A stretch of 64,000 nt of DNA, taken from the NCBI RefSeq assembly GCF_003852535.1, contig NZ_QAJP01000010.1:108151-172150 (forward strand). The letters run 5' to 3'. The DNA comes from Herminiimonas sp. KBW02 (GTDB lineage Bacteria; Pseudomonadota; Gammaproteobacteria; Burkholderiales; Burkholderiaceae_D). Position numbers and translations under genes: made by a program. Shown here piece after piece: positions 29,531 to 38,140 of this stretch; within the stretch, counting starts at the first letter, position 1; each line of letters begins with the position of its first letter. The notes beneath the pieces were generated by a model. The model worked only from the letters and a program-made list of their open reading frames with translations. It was not told the origin of the DNA and ran no database searches.

Positions 29531-30055
29531 ATGCGTCATATTTATGTGCTGTTGCTCCTTGTCTCTTTACCACTCCAATGGGTGTGGGCAAATTCGGTCG
29601 CTTGTCGCACCGAGGGACAGGCGTCTCCGACATATTCCAGCACCAGTGCCAAGCCGCAAATGGCACAGGCACTGCATAGACTCACCGCCGAACAAGTCGA
29701 ATCATTGACACACGTCAAGCAAGATACTCAACTCCCCTCTTCCATTTTTATCGCCGAACCGTCCATCGAAAGCGAAATGGCACGCTGGGAATTCGAAGTA
29801 GAGGGCGAATTTGGCTCGGCAGCGCAAATGCTCGCACCGGACTGGGGCGATGCTGCTGACAACCTGTCCTGCCGTCCATCCAAGCATATTCAAAACTCTG
29901 CAGCGCAAGTCCCGGATCCGTACGAAGCGGATCTGCCTTTGCCCTTGTCCCTGGCATGTCTGGTACTGGGCGACACCCTGTTTGTCGCTGCCCAGCATCC
30001 ACCTCTCCCGGCGCCGGTCTTCCGCGCTGACCGTCCGCCTACCCTGGCGGTCTAA
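29531..30055 (+). CDS. Exported CzcI-like protein heading the metal-efflux operon
   Basis: A protein with a clear signal peptide (MRHIYVLLLLVSLPLQWVWA) and a 150-residue mature part with no known catalytic motif. It resembles, in position and leader style, the CzcI-type small periplasmic proteins that head czcCBA operons. The frame is open to 29444, but the ATG at 29531 gives a proper signal peptide and is preceded by CTGGAA. A second hydrophobic stretch (LPLPLSLACLVLGDTLFVAA) lies near the C-terminus, so membrane attachment is possible. Function is inferred only from context. Confidence 0.65.
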   Translation: MRHIYVLLLLVSLPLQWVWANSVACRTEGQASPTYSSTSAKPQMAQALHRLTAEQVESLTHVKQDTQLPSSIFIAEPSIESEMARWEFEVEGEFGSAAQMLAPDWGDAADNLSCRPSKHIQNSAAQVPDPYEADLPLPLSLACLVLGDTLFVAAQHPPLPAPVFRADRPPTLAV

Positions 30056-30071
30056 ACAATCCATCTTTCCG

Positions 30072-30090
30072 GGACGGCCTCTGGCCGTCC
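30072..30090 (+). other. GC-rich hairpin in the czc-type operon
   Basis: GGACGGCC (30072-30079) and GGCCGTCC (30083-30090) form an 8-bp stem with a 3-base loop between the CzcI-like gene and the outer-membrane gene. No T-run follows, so an mRNA-stability or attenuation role is more likely than full termination. Confidence 0.5.
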
Positions 30091-30141
30091 GCATGTCGTG
30101 CGGTATTTCGTCCGCGGCATGTACTCGTTTTAACTAAAATC

Positions 30142-31386
30142 ATGAAACCTATCACACTACTTATTACGTCAGTGTGGCTGGCCGGGATGTGGTCGCCTGC
30201 GATCGCCGCCCAGCCGTACACACTGGATCAGTTATTGTCTCTTGCAATGCAAGGCAACAAAGGCGTGCAAGCTGCTGCTGCCGGCGTCGAAGCCGCGCGT
30301 GCAGGCGTCACCACTGCCGGTGCGTTCCCGAATCCCGAAGTCGAATACACCAGCGGTCGCGTCTCGGCGCGCGTACCTGGCGCTGCTACCGGCAATGGTC
30401 AGACTGTATCCATCACACAGCGTCTCGATTTGCCTAGCCAGCGCTTCCTGCGTCAGGAAGTTGCCCGCAAAACCGTCAGCGCAACCATCGCCGGACAAAA
30501 TGTGTACTCAGCAGAACTGGTCGCCAAGGTCAAACTGGGTTACTACGAAACGTTACGGCGCCAGGCCGAATTCGAAGCAGCACAGGAAGATCTGGCACTG
30601 ACCCAACAGCTGTATGAACGTGCACAAGTCAGGGTCGACGTCGGTGAAGCACCGCGCTACGAAGCAATCCGTGTCTCCACTGAACTGCTGAATGCGCAGA
30701 AAAATAGTCATAGTTCGCTGCTACGCGCCAACCAGGCCAAGTCCTCCTTGCGTCAGCACGTAGGCGACATCTTGCCGAGCACCTTTGCCATTACCGGTGC
30801 CATGGGCAATGTGCCGCATCTGGCGCCACTCAACAATCTGCGTCAGATCATGCTCGGCAGCAATCCGGAACTGGCGCAGTACCGCCTGGAACTGCAGCGT
30901 GCATCAACGGCCGTTGACTATCAACGCTCGCTGCGCTTGCCTACTGTTGCTTTAAAAGCAGTCTCGAACCGCGATCCCGAAGTACGTGACACTCAATTTG
31001 GCGTGGTCATGAGTATTCCGCTCTGGAATCAGAATCGCGGCCCTATCAATGAAGCCAGCGCTGGTGCCATGCGCGTGCGTTACCTGCTGGAAGCACGCGA
31101 ATTCGAACTGACACAGCAACTGGATTCTGCTTACCAGCAATCGCAGATTGCGGCTTCACAGGTCGAAGCACTGGAGTCCGGCATCGTACGCCAGGCCGAA
31201 AGTGCTTTACGCATAGCGGAAGCTGCTTACCGTTACGGTGAGCGCGGCATCATCGATTATCTCGATGCACAGCGCGCCTTACGCACCGCACGCAACGACC
31301 TCATTGCCGCCCAATTTGATCTGCATGTAGCCGCCATCGAAATCGAGCGACTCTTAGCCAATTCTTCTACAGGTAATAAACCATGA
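30142..31386 (+). CDS. CzcC-type outer-membrane efflux channel
   Basis: A TolC-family outer-membrane factor of a heavy-metal efflux system. A signal peptide ends near residue 23 (WSPAIAAQPY). Two OEP repeats are visible (residues ~45-215 and ~235-410), the first with AGAFPNPEVEY and the second with ERGIIDYLDAQRALRTAR. It is 414 residues. Its stop codon overlaps the start of the adaptor gene by four bases, so the two are coupled. Confidence 0.92.
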   Translation: MKPITLLITSVWLAGMWSPAIAAQPYTLDQLLSLAMQGNKGVQAAAAGVEAARAGVTTAGAFPNPEVEYTSGRVSARVPGAATGNGQTVSITQRLDLPSQRFLRQEVARKTVSATIAGQNVYSAELVAKVKLGYYETLRRQAEFEAAQEDLALTQQLYERAQVRVDVGEAPRYEAIRVSTELLNAQKNSHSSLLRANQAKSSLRQHVGDILPSTFAITGAMGNVPHLAPLNNLRQIMLGSNPELAQYRLELQRASTAVDYQRSLRLPTVALKAVSNRDPEVRDTQFGVVMSIPLWNQNRGPINEASAGAMRVRYLLEAREFELTQQLDSAYQQSQIAASQVEALESGIVRQAESALRIAEAAYRYGERGIIDYLDAQRALRTARNDLIAAQFDLHVAAIEIERLLANSSTGNKP

Positions 31387-32534
31387 TGCCCCGTCTCTCT
31401 TCCAGTGCTGCACTGATCGCGCTCTGTCTTACTCTCGCTGCTTGCGGTGACAAAAGCAAACCTCAAAGCGAGGAACCGGCGCAGAAAGTTGACCCCAATG
31501 TCGTCATCGCCCCAGATGCATTGCGCGAACGCGTCAAGATCGGCACCGTCGGTCTCGCACCGTTCAGTGATGTACTGCGCGTTCCCGGCCTGATAGATTT
31601 CGATCGTCAACGCGTGGCACGCATCGGTGCGCCGGTCACAGGCCGACTCACTGACATCACCGTCAACCTCGGACAAAGCGTCAAGCCAGGCGACGTACTC
31701 GCGCGTTTGCACAGCACCGAACTCGGTAGCGCGCAACTCGCTTACCTGAAAGCTCGGGCACAAGCTGAACTGCAACAAAACAATCAGGCACGTGCACGTC
31801 AACTGTTCGCGGCTGACGTCATCGGTAAAGCCGAATTGCAAAGACGTGAAAACGAATTTGCAGTTGCTGCAGCTGAAGCACGTGCTGCAGCTGAACAACT
31901 CAAGGTACTCGGCATGTCATCCGCCGCCATCACACGCATGGCAGAGAGCGGCGACATCAGTTCGTTTGCACCTGTCACATCCACCATGCAAGGCTCGGTA
32001 GTTGAGCAGAAAGTCTCCCCAGGCCAGGTGGTACAGCCAGCTGACGCCCTCTTCACGGTCGCTGACTTGTCGCATGTCTGGGCCATCGCAGAAGTACCGG
32101 AGCAACAAGCGGACATGGTTGCAGTCGGCCAGACCGTAGACATCGAAGTACCCGCACTCGGCAATCTCAAAATTTCCGGCAAGCTGATTTACGTCGGACA
32201 GATCGTCGATCCGGCGACCCGTACAGTGCAAGTACGTACCGCTATCGACAACAAGGACGGCCGTCTGAAACCAGCGATGCTGGCGACCATGCTGATTGCC
32301 AGCCGCCCGACCGAGCAACTGGTCATTCCAGCGGCTGCAGTCGTACGCTTCGAGAACGAAAATCTGGTCTATGTTGAAACCCAGCCTGGCCACTTCCGTG
32401 CGACCAAAATTAAGATCGGACAGTCCAACAACGGCACACTGGTCGTGGCGTCAGGACTGAAAGCGGGTGATCGCATTGCCATAGATGGCGCGTTCCACCT
32501 CAACAATCAGCGTACCGGTATCGCACAGGAGTAA
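31383..32534 (+). CDS. CzcB-type RND periplasmic adaptor (lipoprotein)
   Basis: A membrane-fusion protein linking the RND pump to the outer-membrane channel. The lipobox LAAC (near residue 21, in LTLAACGDK) predicts an inner-membrane lipoprotein. The barrel/lipoyl part has PVTGRLTDITVNLGQSVKPG. A coiled-coil hairpin (~110-175) contains AQAELQQNNQARARQLF, and the barrel-sandwich half is VVEQKVSPGQVVQPAD. It is 383 residues. It overlaps the channel gene upstream and lies four bases before the pump gene. Confidence 0.92.
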   Translation: MMPRLSSSAALIALCLTLAACGDKSKPQSEEPAQKVDPNVVIAPDALRERVKIGTVGLAPFSDVLRVPGLIDFDRQRVARIGAPVTGRLTDITVNLGQSVKPGDVLARLHSTELGSAQLAYLKARAQAELQQNNQARARQLFAADVIGKAELQRRENEFAVAAAEARAAAEQLKVLGMSSAAITRMAESGDISSFAPVTSTMQGSVVEQKVSPGQVVQPADALFTVADLSHVWAIAEVPEQQADMVAVGQTVDIEVPALGNLKISGKLIYVGQIVDPATRTVQVRTAIDNKDGRLKPAMLATMLIASRPTEQLVIPAAAVVRFENENLVYVETQPGHFRATKIKIGQSNNGTLVVASGLKAGDRIAIDGAFHLNNQRTGIAQE

Positions 32535-32538
32535 TGTC

Positions 32539-35500
32539 ATGTTAGAGAAGATAGTTCGCTCCGCCCTGGCGCAGCGACTGATCATTGTCGTCCTGGCAGC
32601 CATCGCCCTGGTAATCGGGCTGGATGCCATGCGCAAGTTATCAGTCGACGCCTTCCCTGACGTCACCAACGTCCAGGTACAGATCGCCACCGACGCAACC
32701 GGCCGCTCCCCTGAAGAAGTGGAACGCTTCGTCACTGTGCCGATTGAAATTGCCATGACCGGTTTGCCCGGCATGGAAGAAATGCGCTCCCTCAACAAAC
32801 CTGGCCTCTCGCTGATCACACTGGTGTTTACAGATGCCACTGACGTGTACTTCGCACGGCAATTGGTGATGGAACGTTTGATCGAAATCGGCGCCCGTAT
32901 GCCTACCGGCGTCACACCCGTACTGGGACCGGTCTCCACCGGTCTGGGTGAGGTATATCAATACACGCTCGACAAACCGGATGACGGTGATCGTGAGTTG
33001 ACGCAAAAGGAATTGACCGAAAGACGTATCGTGCAAGACTGGATGGTACGACCATTGCTGCGCTCGATTCCGCAAGTAGCAGAAATCAACTCGCAAGGTG
33101 GTTACGTCAAGCAGTACCAGGTACTGGTCAATCCTGATCGGATGAGCCACTACGGCATCTCGCTCAAGCAAGTGTATGAAGGTCTGGCACGCAACAATGC
33201 CAATTCGGGCGGCGGCATCTTGCCGCACTATGCGGAACAGTACCTGATCCGTGGTGTCGGCCTGATCGAAAATCTGGAAGATATACGCAACATCGTCCTG
33301 AGCGAATCCAACGGCACACCTGTCTACATACGTGACGTCGCACAAGTCACCCTGGGTCACGACGTACGGTATGGCGCACTGGTCAAAAACGGTGTGACTG
33401 AATCGGTCGGCGGTATCGTCATGATGATGCGCGGCGGTAACGCCAAGGAAGTCGTATCTCGCATCAAGGATCGCGTAGCAGAGATCAACAAGGCAGGCAT
33501 GTTGCCGGATGGTTTGCAGATCGTGCCTTACTACGATCGTAGTGAACTGGTGGATGCGGCGTTGTGGACCGTCGCCAAGGTCTTGCTGGAAGGTGTGGCA
33601 CTGGTGGTTATCATCCTGCTGGTATTCCTCGGCGATATACGATCGTCGGTGATCGTGGTCGCCACGCTGATACTGACGCCGCTACTCACCTTCTTTGTCA
33701 TGAACCAGTTCGGCATCTCAGCCAACCTGATGTCACTGGGCGGTCTGGCGGTGGCGATCGGGCTCATGGTGGATGGCTCAGTGGTGGTGGTGGAAAACGC
33801 CTTCGGACATTTGGGCCGACCCAATAAGTACGGCAAGCGCAAGGTTCACATCATCCTGAAAGCTGTTACCGAAGTAGCCACCCCCGTGGTGTTCGGTATC
33901 GGCATCATCATCCTGGTGTTCCTGCCGCTGATGACACTGCAAGGCATGGAAGGAAAAATGTTTGCGCCGCTCGCTTTCACCATAGCGATTGCGCTGGCTA
34001 TTTCCTTGCTGTTGTCGCTGACCCTGACTCCGGTATTGTCTTCGTACATGCTCAAGGGCGGTGCAGAGCATGACACGCGCCTGGTCGGCTTCCTGAAAAA
34101 GCATTACCTGCGCATGCTCGACTGGGTATTGGCCAATGCCAAGAAAACCGTGCTGCTTTCAGTGCTGGCCTTCGTCGCTGCAGTCGGTATGTTGCCGCTG
34201 CTCGGTACCGCCTTCATTCCGGAAATGAAGGAAGGTTCGCTGGTTCCGGGTATCAACCGCGTGCCGAATATTTCGCTGGAAGAATCCATCGCACTGGAGA
34301 AACAAGCGATGGGTATCATCATGACTGTGCCTGGCGTGAAATCTGCCATTTCGGGTGTAGGTCGCGGTGAAAGTCCGGCCGATCCGCAAGCGCAAAATGA
34401 ATCGACGCCGATTGTCAGCCTGAAACCGCAAGATGAATGGCCAGATGGCTGGACCCAGGACACGATCGCCAGCGAAATCAAAAAGCGCCTGGAAGTTATT
34501 CCTAGTGCTCAGATCATCATGGCGCAACCGATCTCGGATCGCGTGGATGAAATGGTCACGGGCGTACGTTCCGACGTTGCGGTCAAAGTATTCGGTGAAG
34601 ACCTGGATCGTCTGCTGGAGAAAGCTCACCAAATTGCAAAAGTGGCGGAATCTGTCACAGGTGCGCGCGACATCCGCGTCGATCGCGTCAGTGGTCAGCA
34701 ATACCTGTCGATCAATATTGATCGACAAGCGATTGCGCGTTATGGCCTGAACGTCTCCGACGTACATGATGTGATCGAAGTTGCCATCGCAGGCAAAACC
34801 GCGACCGACATCTACGAAGGTGAGCGGCGCTTCTCGGCAGCCGTCCGCTTGCCGCAGAGCTTCCGTGGCGATGTACAGGCGATCAAGCAAATCATGTTGA
34901 CCACACCTAATGGTGCACGCGTACCCCTGGATAGTCTGGCCAAGATAGAAGTCCGGGATGGTCCGGCGCAGGTCAGCCGCGAAGGTGGTAAGCGTCGTGT
35001 AGTGGTGGCAATCAATGTGGCAGATCGCGACTTGGGTGGCTTCGTAGCAGAATTGCAGCAAGTCGTGCAAAGCAAGATTCAGTTGCCATCTGGCTACTAT
35101 CTCGAATGGGGTGGTCAGTTCCAGAACATGGAACGCGCACTGGGTCACCTCGCAGTCATCGTACCGGCGACTGTAGCGGCGATTTTCTTCCTGCTATTCC
35201 TGTTGTTTAAATCGGTACGTTACGCAACGCTCATCATTACCGTACTGCCATTCGCATCGATAGGCGGCATCATCGGCCTTTTCGTTACCGGCGAATATCT
35301 GTCGGTACCGGCATCGGTGGGCTTCATCGCCTTGTGGGGTATCGCGGTACTCAACGGGGTGGTGATGGTTTCCTATATCAGGAAACTACGCACCGAAGGC
35401 CTGAGCATTGCCGAAGCGGTGGTACAGGGTGCGACCATGCGTTTCCGTCCGGTCATGATGACGGCAACGGTAGCGATGCTGGGCCTGGTGCCATTCCTGT

Positions 35501-35640
35501 TCGCGACCGGGCCTGGTTCGGAAGTACAGCGTCCGCTAGCAGTGGTGGTGATCGGCGGCCTGATCACCTGTACCGCACTGACCTTGCTGGTACTGCCTAC
35601 CCTCTATCGCTGGTTCGATGAAGAGGAAGGCGAAGCCTGA
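32539..35640 (+). CDS. Heavy-metal RND efflux pump (CzcA/CusA superfamily)
   Basis: A 1033-residue, 12-span proton-driven inner-membrane pump exporting metal cations. The start at the ATG at 32539 (MLEKIVRSALAQRL) follows AGGAG; the frame opens further upstream without family similarity. The fourth-helix proton/metal motif reads AIGLMVDGSVVVVEN. Compared with CzcA (DFG-x3-DGA-x4-EN), the first Asp is Ala while the second Asp and the Glu remain. This places it outside the classical Co/Zn/Cd group, and the metal cannot be assigned. It is followed by a PII-like gene. Confidence 0.93.
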   Translation: MLEKIVRSALAQRLIIVVLAAIALVIGLDAMRKLSVDAFPDVTNVQVQIATDATGRSPEEVERFVTVPIEIAMTGLPGMEEMRSLNKPGLSLITLVFTDATDVYFARQLVMERLIEIGARMPTGVTPVLGPVSTGLGEVYQYTLDKPDDGDRELTQKELTERRIVQDWMVRPLLRSIPQVAEINSQGGYVKQYQVLVNPDRMSHYGISLKQVYEGLARNNANSGGGILPHYAEQYLIRGVGLIENLEDIRNIVLSESNGTPVYIRDVAQVTLGHDVRYGALVKNGVTESVGGIVMMMRGGNAKEVVSRIKDRVAEINKAGMLPDGLQIVPYYDRSELVDAALWTVAKVLLEGVALVVIILLVFLGDIRSSVIVVATLILTPLLTFFVMNQFGISANLMSLGGLAVAIGLMVDGSVVVVENAFGHLGRPNKYGKRKVHIILKAVTEVATPVVFGIGIIILVFLPLMTLQGMEGKMFAPLAFTIAIALAISLLLSLTLTPVLSSYMLKGGAEHDTRLVGFLKKHYLRMLDWVLANAKKTVLLSVLAFVAAVGMLPLLGTAFIPEMKEGSLVPGINRVPNISLEESIALEKQAMGIIMTVPGVKSAISGVGRGESPADPQAQNESTPIVSLKPQDEWPDGWTQDTIASEIKKRLEVIPSAQIIMAQPISDRVDEMVTGVRSDVAVKVFGEDLDRLLEKAHQIAKVAESVTGARDIRVDRVSGQQYLSINIDRQAIARYGLNVSDVHDVIEVAIAGKTATDIYEGERRFSAAVRLPQSFRGDVQAIKQIMLTTPNGARVPLDSLAKIEVRDGPAQVSREGGKRRVVVAINVADRDLGGFVAELQQVVQSKIQLPSGYYLEWGGQFQNMERALGHLAVIVPATVAAIFFLLFLLFKSVRYATLIITVLPFASIGGIIGLFVTGEYLSVPASVGFIALWGIAVLNGVVMVSYIRKLRTEGLSIAEAVVQGATMRFRPVMMTATVAMLGLVPFLFATGPGSEVQRPLAVVVIGGLITCTALTLLVLPTLYRWFDEEEGEA

Positions 35641-35653
35641 TTGGCAATCCTGG

Positions 35654-35681
35654 CAGGTGTCGCCTGACATGGTGACACCTG
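35654..35681 (+). other. Hairpin between pump and PII-like genes
   Basis: CAGGTGTC (35654-35661) pairs with GACACCTG (35674-35681) over 12 bases. There is no T-run, so a partial terminator or mRNA-stability element is likely. Confidence 0.45.
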
Positions 35682-35711
35682 TCATTCCATACTGAACACA
35701 GGAGTCAGATT

Positions 35712-36035
35712 ATGAAAGAAATCAAAGCCATCATCCGTCCGGTACGCCTGGACGATGTGCGTGAAGCATTGGGACAGGTAACAGGTTTTCCTGGCATGAC
35801 CATCACGCAAGTAGAGGGCTGCAGCTCACCTGCACGCCATCAGCCGCAAAGCCACAAAGAAGAACTGCTCGACTATTCGCCCAAGGTCCGTATCGATATC
35901 GTGATTGATGACCAGTACGCACTCGCCGTATACGAAACCATCAAAAGTGCGGCCTCTACCAAACATATCGGCGACGGCATCTTGTGGATGAATACGATAG
36001 AACAATTCGACTACATCTGGCAGCCGCAAGCCTGA
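35712..36035 (+). CDS. PII-like signalling protein linked to metal efflux
   Basis: A 107-residue cytoplasmic protein with the PII ferredoxin-like fold: MKEIKAIIRPVRLDDVREAL at the start, and PKVRIDIVIDDQYALAVYE followed by GDGILWMNTIEQ at the end. The T-loop (VEGCSSPARHQPQSHKEE) lacks the uridylylated tyrosine context of GlnB/GlnK and is His/Ser/Cys-rich. PII-like proteins of this kind are known beside CusA-type efflux pumps, so a metal- or nucleotide-sensing role for this operon is inferred. A strong terminator follows. Confidence 0.86.
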   Translation: MKEIKAIIRPVRLDDVREALGQVTGFPGMTITQVEGCSSPARHQPQSHKEELLDYSPKVRIDIVIDDQYALAVYETIKSAASTKHIGDGILWMNTIEQFDYIWQPQA

Positions 36036-36051
36036 GCAGAAAACTGAAAAC

Positions 36052-36079
36052 AAAAAAGCCCGCATATGCGGGCTTTTTT
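36052..36079 (+). terminator. Strong rho-independent terminator
   Basis: A near-perfect palindrome, AAAAAGCCCGCA with TGCGGGCTTTTT, ends in a T-run. It closes the metal-efflux operon and, by symmetry, can also serve the minus-strand gene ending at 36138. Confidence 0.92.
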
Positions 36080-36137
36080 ATTGCAGTCTTCACTGCGATC
36101 AGCCTGAGCTGATCAGGCAGGAAAGAGGATAGTCAGA

Positions 36138-36473
36138 TCAGGCGCCTACTTCAGCACGCTGGAATTCTGCCCAGTTCACCGACGGCGCCTTCTTCGCACC
36201 GCCATCTGTCATGGTTTCAAAGCAACGCGCTTTGGTAGTCTGAATAGCATCGATCAGGAAGTCCGCATCGTAGACCTTCAGCAAATGCGATTGATGCGAG
36301 TGCATGTAATCCTTGATGCGATCTCTTTCGCAGGACATACGCTGCAAGGTGTGGAATGTTTCGTCATCCCAGTGCCAGCTCAGGCCGAGCTCATAGAAAG
36401 CTGCATTGTAAGCAGCAAGATGGCATTTAACAGCATCACCAATCGGGCATTGTTCGAGTACTGAATTGATCAT
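36138..36473 (-). CDS. 111-residue conserved protein of unknown function (paralog 1)
   Basis: The ATG at 36473 is preceded by AAGGAG and gives a 111-residue product. The protein at 61353-61688 has the same length and is clearly paralogous: both share YNAAFYELGLSW.WD, HLLKVY.ADFLI.AIQ..KARC.ETM and VNWAEFQR.EVG. There is no signal peptide or membrane segment; the protein looks helical and cytoplasmic. I recognise no family. Both genes share a 42-bp upstream element (36558-36599 here). Two Cys and several conserved Trp/His residues could bind a ligand, but no function is claimed. Confidence 0.85.
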   Translation of the reverse strand: MINSVLEQCPIGDAVKCHLAAYNAAFYELGLSWHWDDETFHTLQRMSCERDRIKDYMHSHQSHLLKVYDADFLIDAIQTTKARCFETMTDGGAKKAPSVNWAEFQRAEVGA

Positions 36474-36790
36474 TGCACTTCTCCTTCTGTATGTGCACGT
36501 CACTGCGGGACCTAGTCTGCCGACCTTTTTGCAGACTTCGAACGTATCGTAAGCGCTAAAAATGATTAGGTATAGTTAAAGTATTTAATAACAATCATTA
36601 CTTAATACTTATGGTTTTGAACATGAAAATCCGGCTTTCCGGGCTTTCTTGACAGCCGTCATAGGCAAATTTCCGCCAGACAGGATATGGTTACGCCTTG
36701 GCCAAATATGGCCCGGTCTGCATTCCGCAGCGCTCAGTCGCAGTCATGCTCGCAGGCATACAACAGCAATATCTCGGGATTGATCGCGTC
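36474..36790. promoter_or_regulatory. Divergent intergenic region with a conserved 42-bp element
   Basis: Between the 111-residue gene (minus) and dadA (plus). Positions 36558-36599 carry an AT-rich element starting AAAAATGATTAGG and ending AATCATT. It is identical at 38 of 42 positions to 61760-61801, which lies between the paralogous gene and a LysR gene. ATGATT and AATCAT half-sites at its ends make it an operator candidate. The rest (36600-36790) shows nothing I can name. Confidence 0.65.
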
Positions 36791-38107
36791 ATGAAAGTCA
36801 TCGTTTTGGGTTCGGGCATCATAGGAACCGCTACTGCCTGGTTCCTGAATAAAGCCGGCCATGAAGTCACCGTCATCGAGCGTCAACCCGGTGCCGCCCA
36901 GGAAACCAGTTTTGCCAACGGCTGCCAGATCTCCGTCTCGCACGCGACGCCGTGGGCCAACAAAGGTGCGCCGCTGACGATACTCAAAGCGCTGGGCAAG
37001 GAAGACGCCCCTTTGCTGTATCGTTTTCGCGCTGAATGGCTGCAATGGAAATGGGGCATGCATTTCCTGCGCGAATGCACACCGCAACGCACCGTACATA
37101 ACATTCATCAGATCGTTGCTATCGCCGAATACAGCCGCCAGACTTTGCAGGCAGTACGCGCTGAGGTAGACATCGACTACGATTGCCTGACGCGTGGGAT
37201 TCTGCATTTCTACACAGAACAAAAGGATTTCGACGAATCACTGGCATCGGCCAGCGTCATGCGTGAACTCGGTTGCCCGCGCGAACCTTTGACGGCAGAA
37301 CAGGCCGTACAGCTGGAACCTGCGCTGGCACATATCCGCCAACAGATAGTTGGCGCCGACTTTACCGAAACCGATGAATCAGGCGACATCTACAAATTCA
37401 CCACAGGCCTGGCACGCAAGGCTCAGGAGCGCGGCGTCAACTTCCAGTTCAATACCACCGTGACACGTCTGATCACCGAAGGCACGGGCGCTGCCGCCCG
37501 CATAACGGGCGTAGAAGTCATCAATCCGGAAGGGCGTCATATGACGCTACACGCAGATGCGTTCGTGATGGCGATGGGGAGTTTCTCAGTGCCTATGCTG
37601 CAACCGCTGGGTATCGATCTGATGATCTATCCCGGCAAAGGGTATTCGGCGACCTATCCGATTATTAATCCTGAATTGGCACCTACTGTGTCGCTTATCG
37701 ATGACGGCTACAAACTGGTGTTGTCGCGTCTCGGGGACAAGTTGCGCGTCGCAGGCACTTGCGAATTCAACGGCTACTCGCGCGAACTGAATGCCACCCG
37801 CTGTGCAGCAATTACGCGCCGTACGCGTGAACTCTTCCCGCAAGCATGTGACTACGCAAACCCTGCCTACTGGGCAGGTTTGCGTCCGTTGACGCCATCG
37901 AATGTGCCATATATAGGCAAGACAAAGTTCAGTAATTTATTCCTGAATACCGGCCACGGTTCCCTCGGATGGACCATGGGCTGCGGTTCAGGACGAGCGA
38001 TTGCCGACATCATTTCCGGCCTGCATCCGGAAGTAAATTTTGCATTTACCGGTATGCCGGCACGCCGTCCAGTGGCGCAGGCATCGTTGTCTAATCGCGC
38101 TGCTTAA
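36791..38107 (+). CDS. dadA: D-amino acid dehydrogenase small subunit
   Basis: A membrane-associated FAD enzyme that oxidatively deaminates D-amino acids (D-alanine in E. coli) into the quinone pool. The N-terminal FAD motif is VLGSGIIGTATAWFLNKAG and the C-terminal part has GHGSLGWTMGCGSGRAIAD. The 438-residue length matches DadA. I choose the ATG at 36791 (MKVIVLGSG), since upstream in-frame codons add a non-family extension. No alanine racemase gene is adjacent. Confidence 0.9.
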   Translation: MKVIVLGSGIIGTATAWFLNKAGHEVTVIERQPGAAQETSFANGCQISVSHATPWANKGAPLTILKALGKEDAPLLYRFRAEWLQWKWGMHFLRECTPQRTVHNIHQIVAIAEYSRQTLQAVRAEVDIDYDCLTRGILHFYTEQKDFDESLASASVMRELGCPREPLTAEQAVQLEPALAHIRQQIVGADFTETDESGDIYKFTTGLARKAQERGVNFQFNTTVTRLITEGTGAAARITGVEVINPEGRHMTLHADAFVMAMGSFSVPMLQPLGIDLMIYPGKGYSATYPIINPELAPTVSLIDDGYKLVLSRLGDKLRVAGTCEFNGYSRELNATRCAAITRRTRELFPQACDYANPAYWAGLRPLTPSNVPYIGKTKFSNLFLNTGHGSLGWTMGCGSGRAIADIISGLHPEVNFAFTGMPARRPVAQASLSNRAA

Positions 38108-38140
38108 GCAAAGCAAAAGCTAGCCAGCAGAGCGCTATAC

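Noticed and set aside
36698..36790. An N-terminal extension of dadA beginning at 36698
   Set aside because: The extra 31 residues lack similarity to the DadA family, and the FAD motif normally begins at the N-terminus, as with the ATG at 36791.
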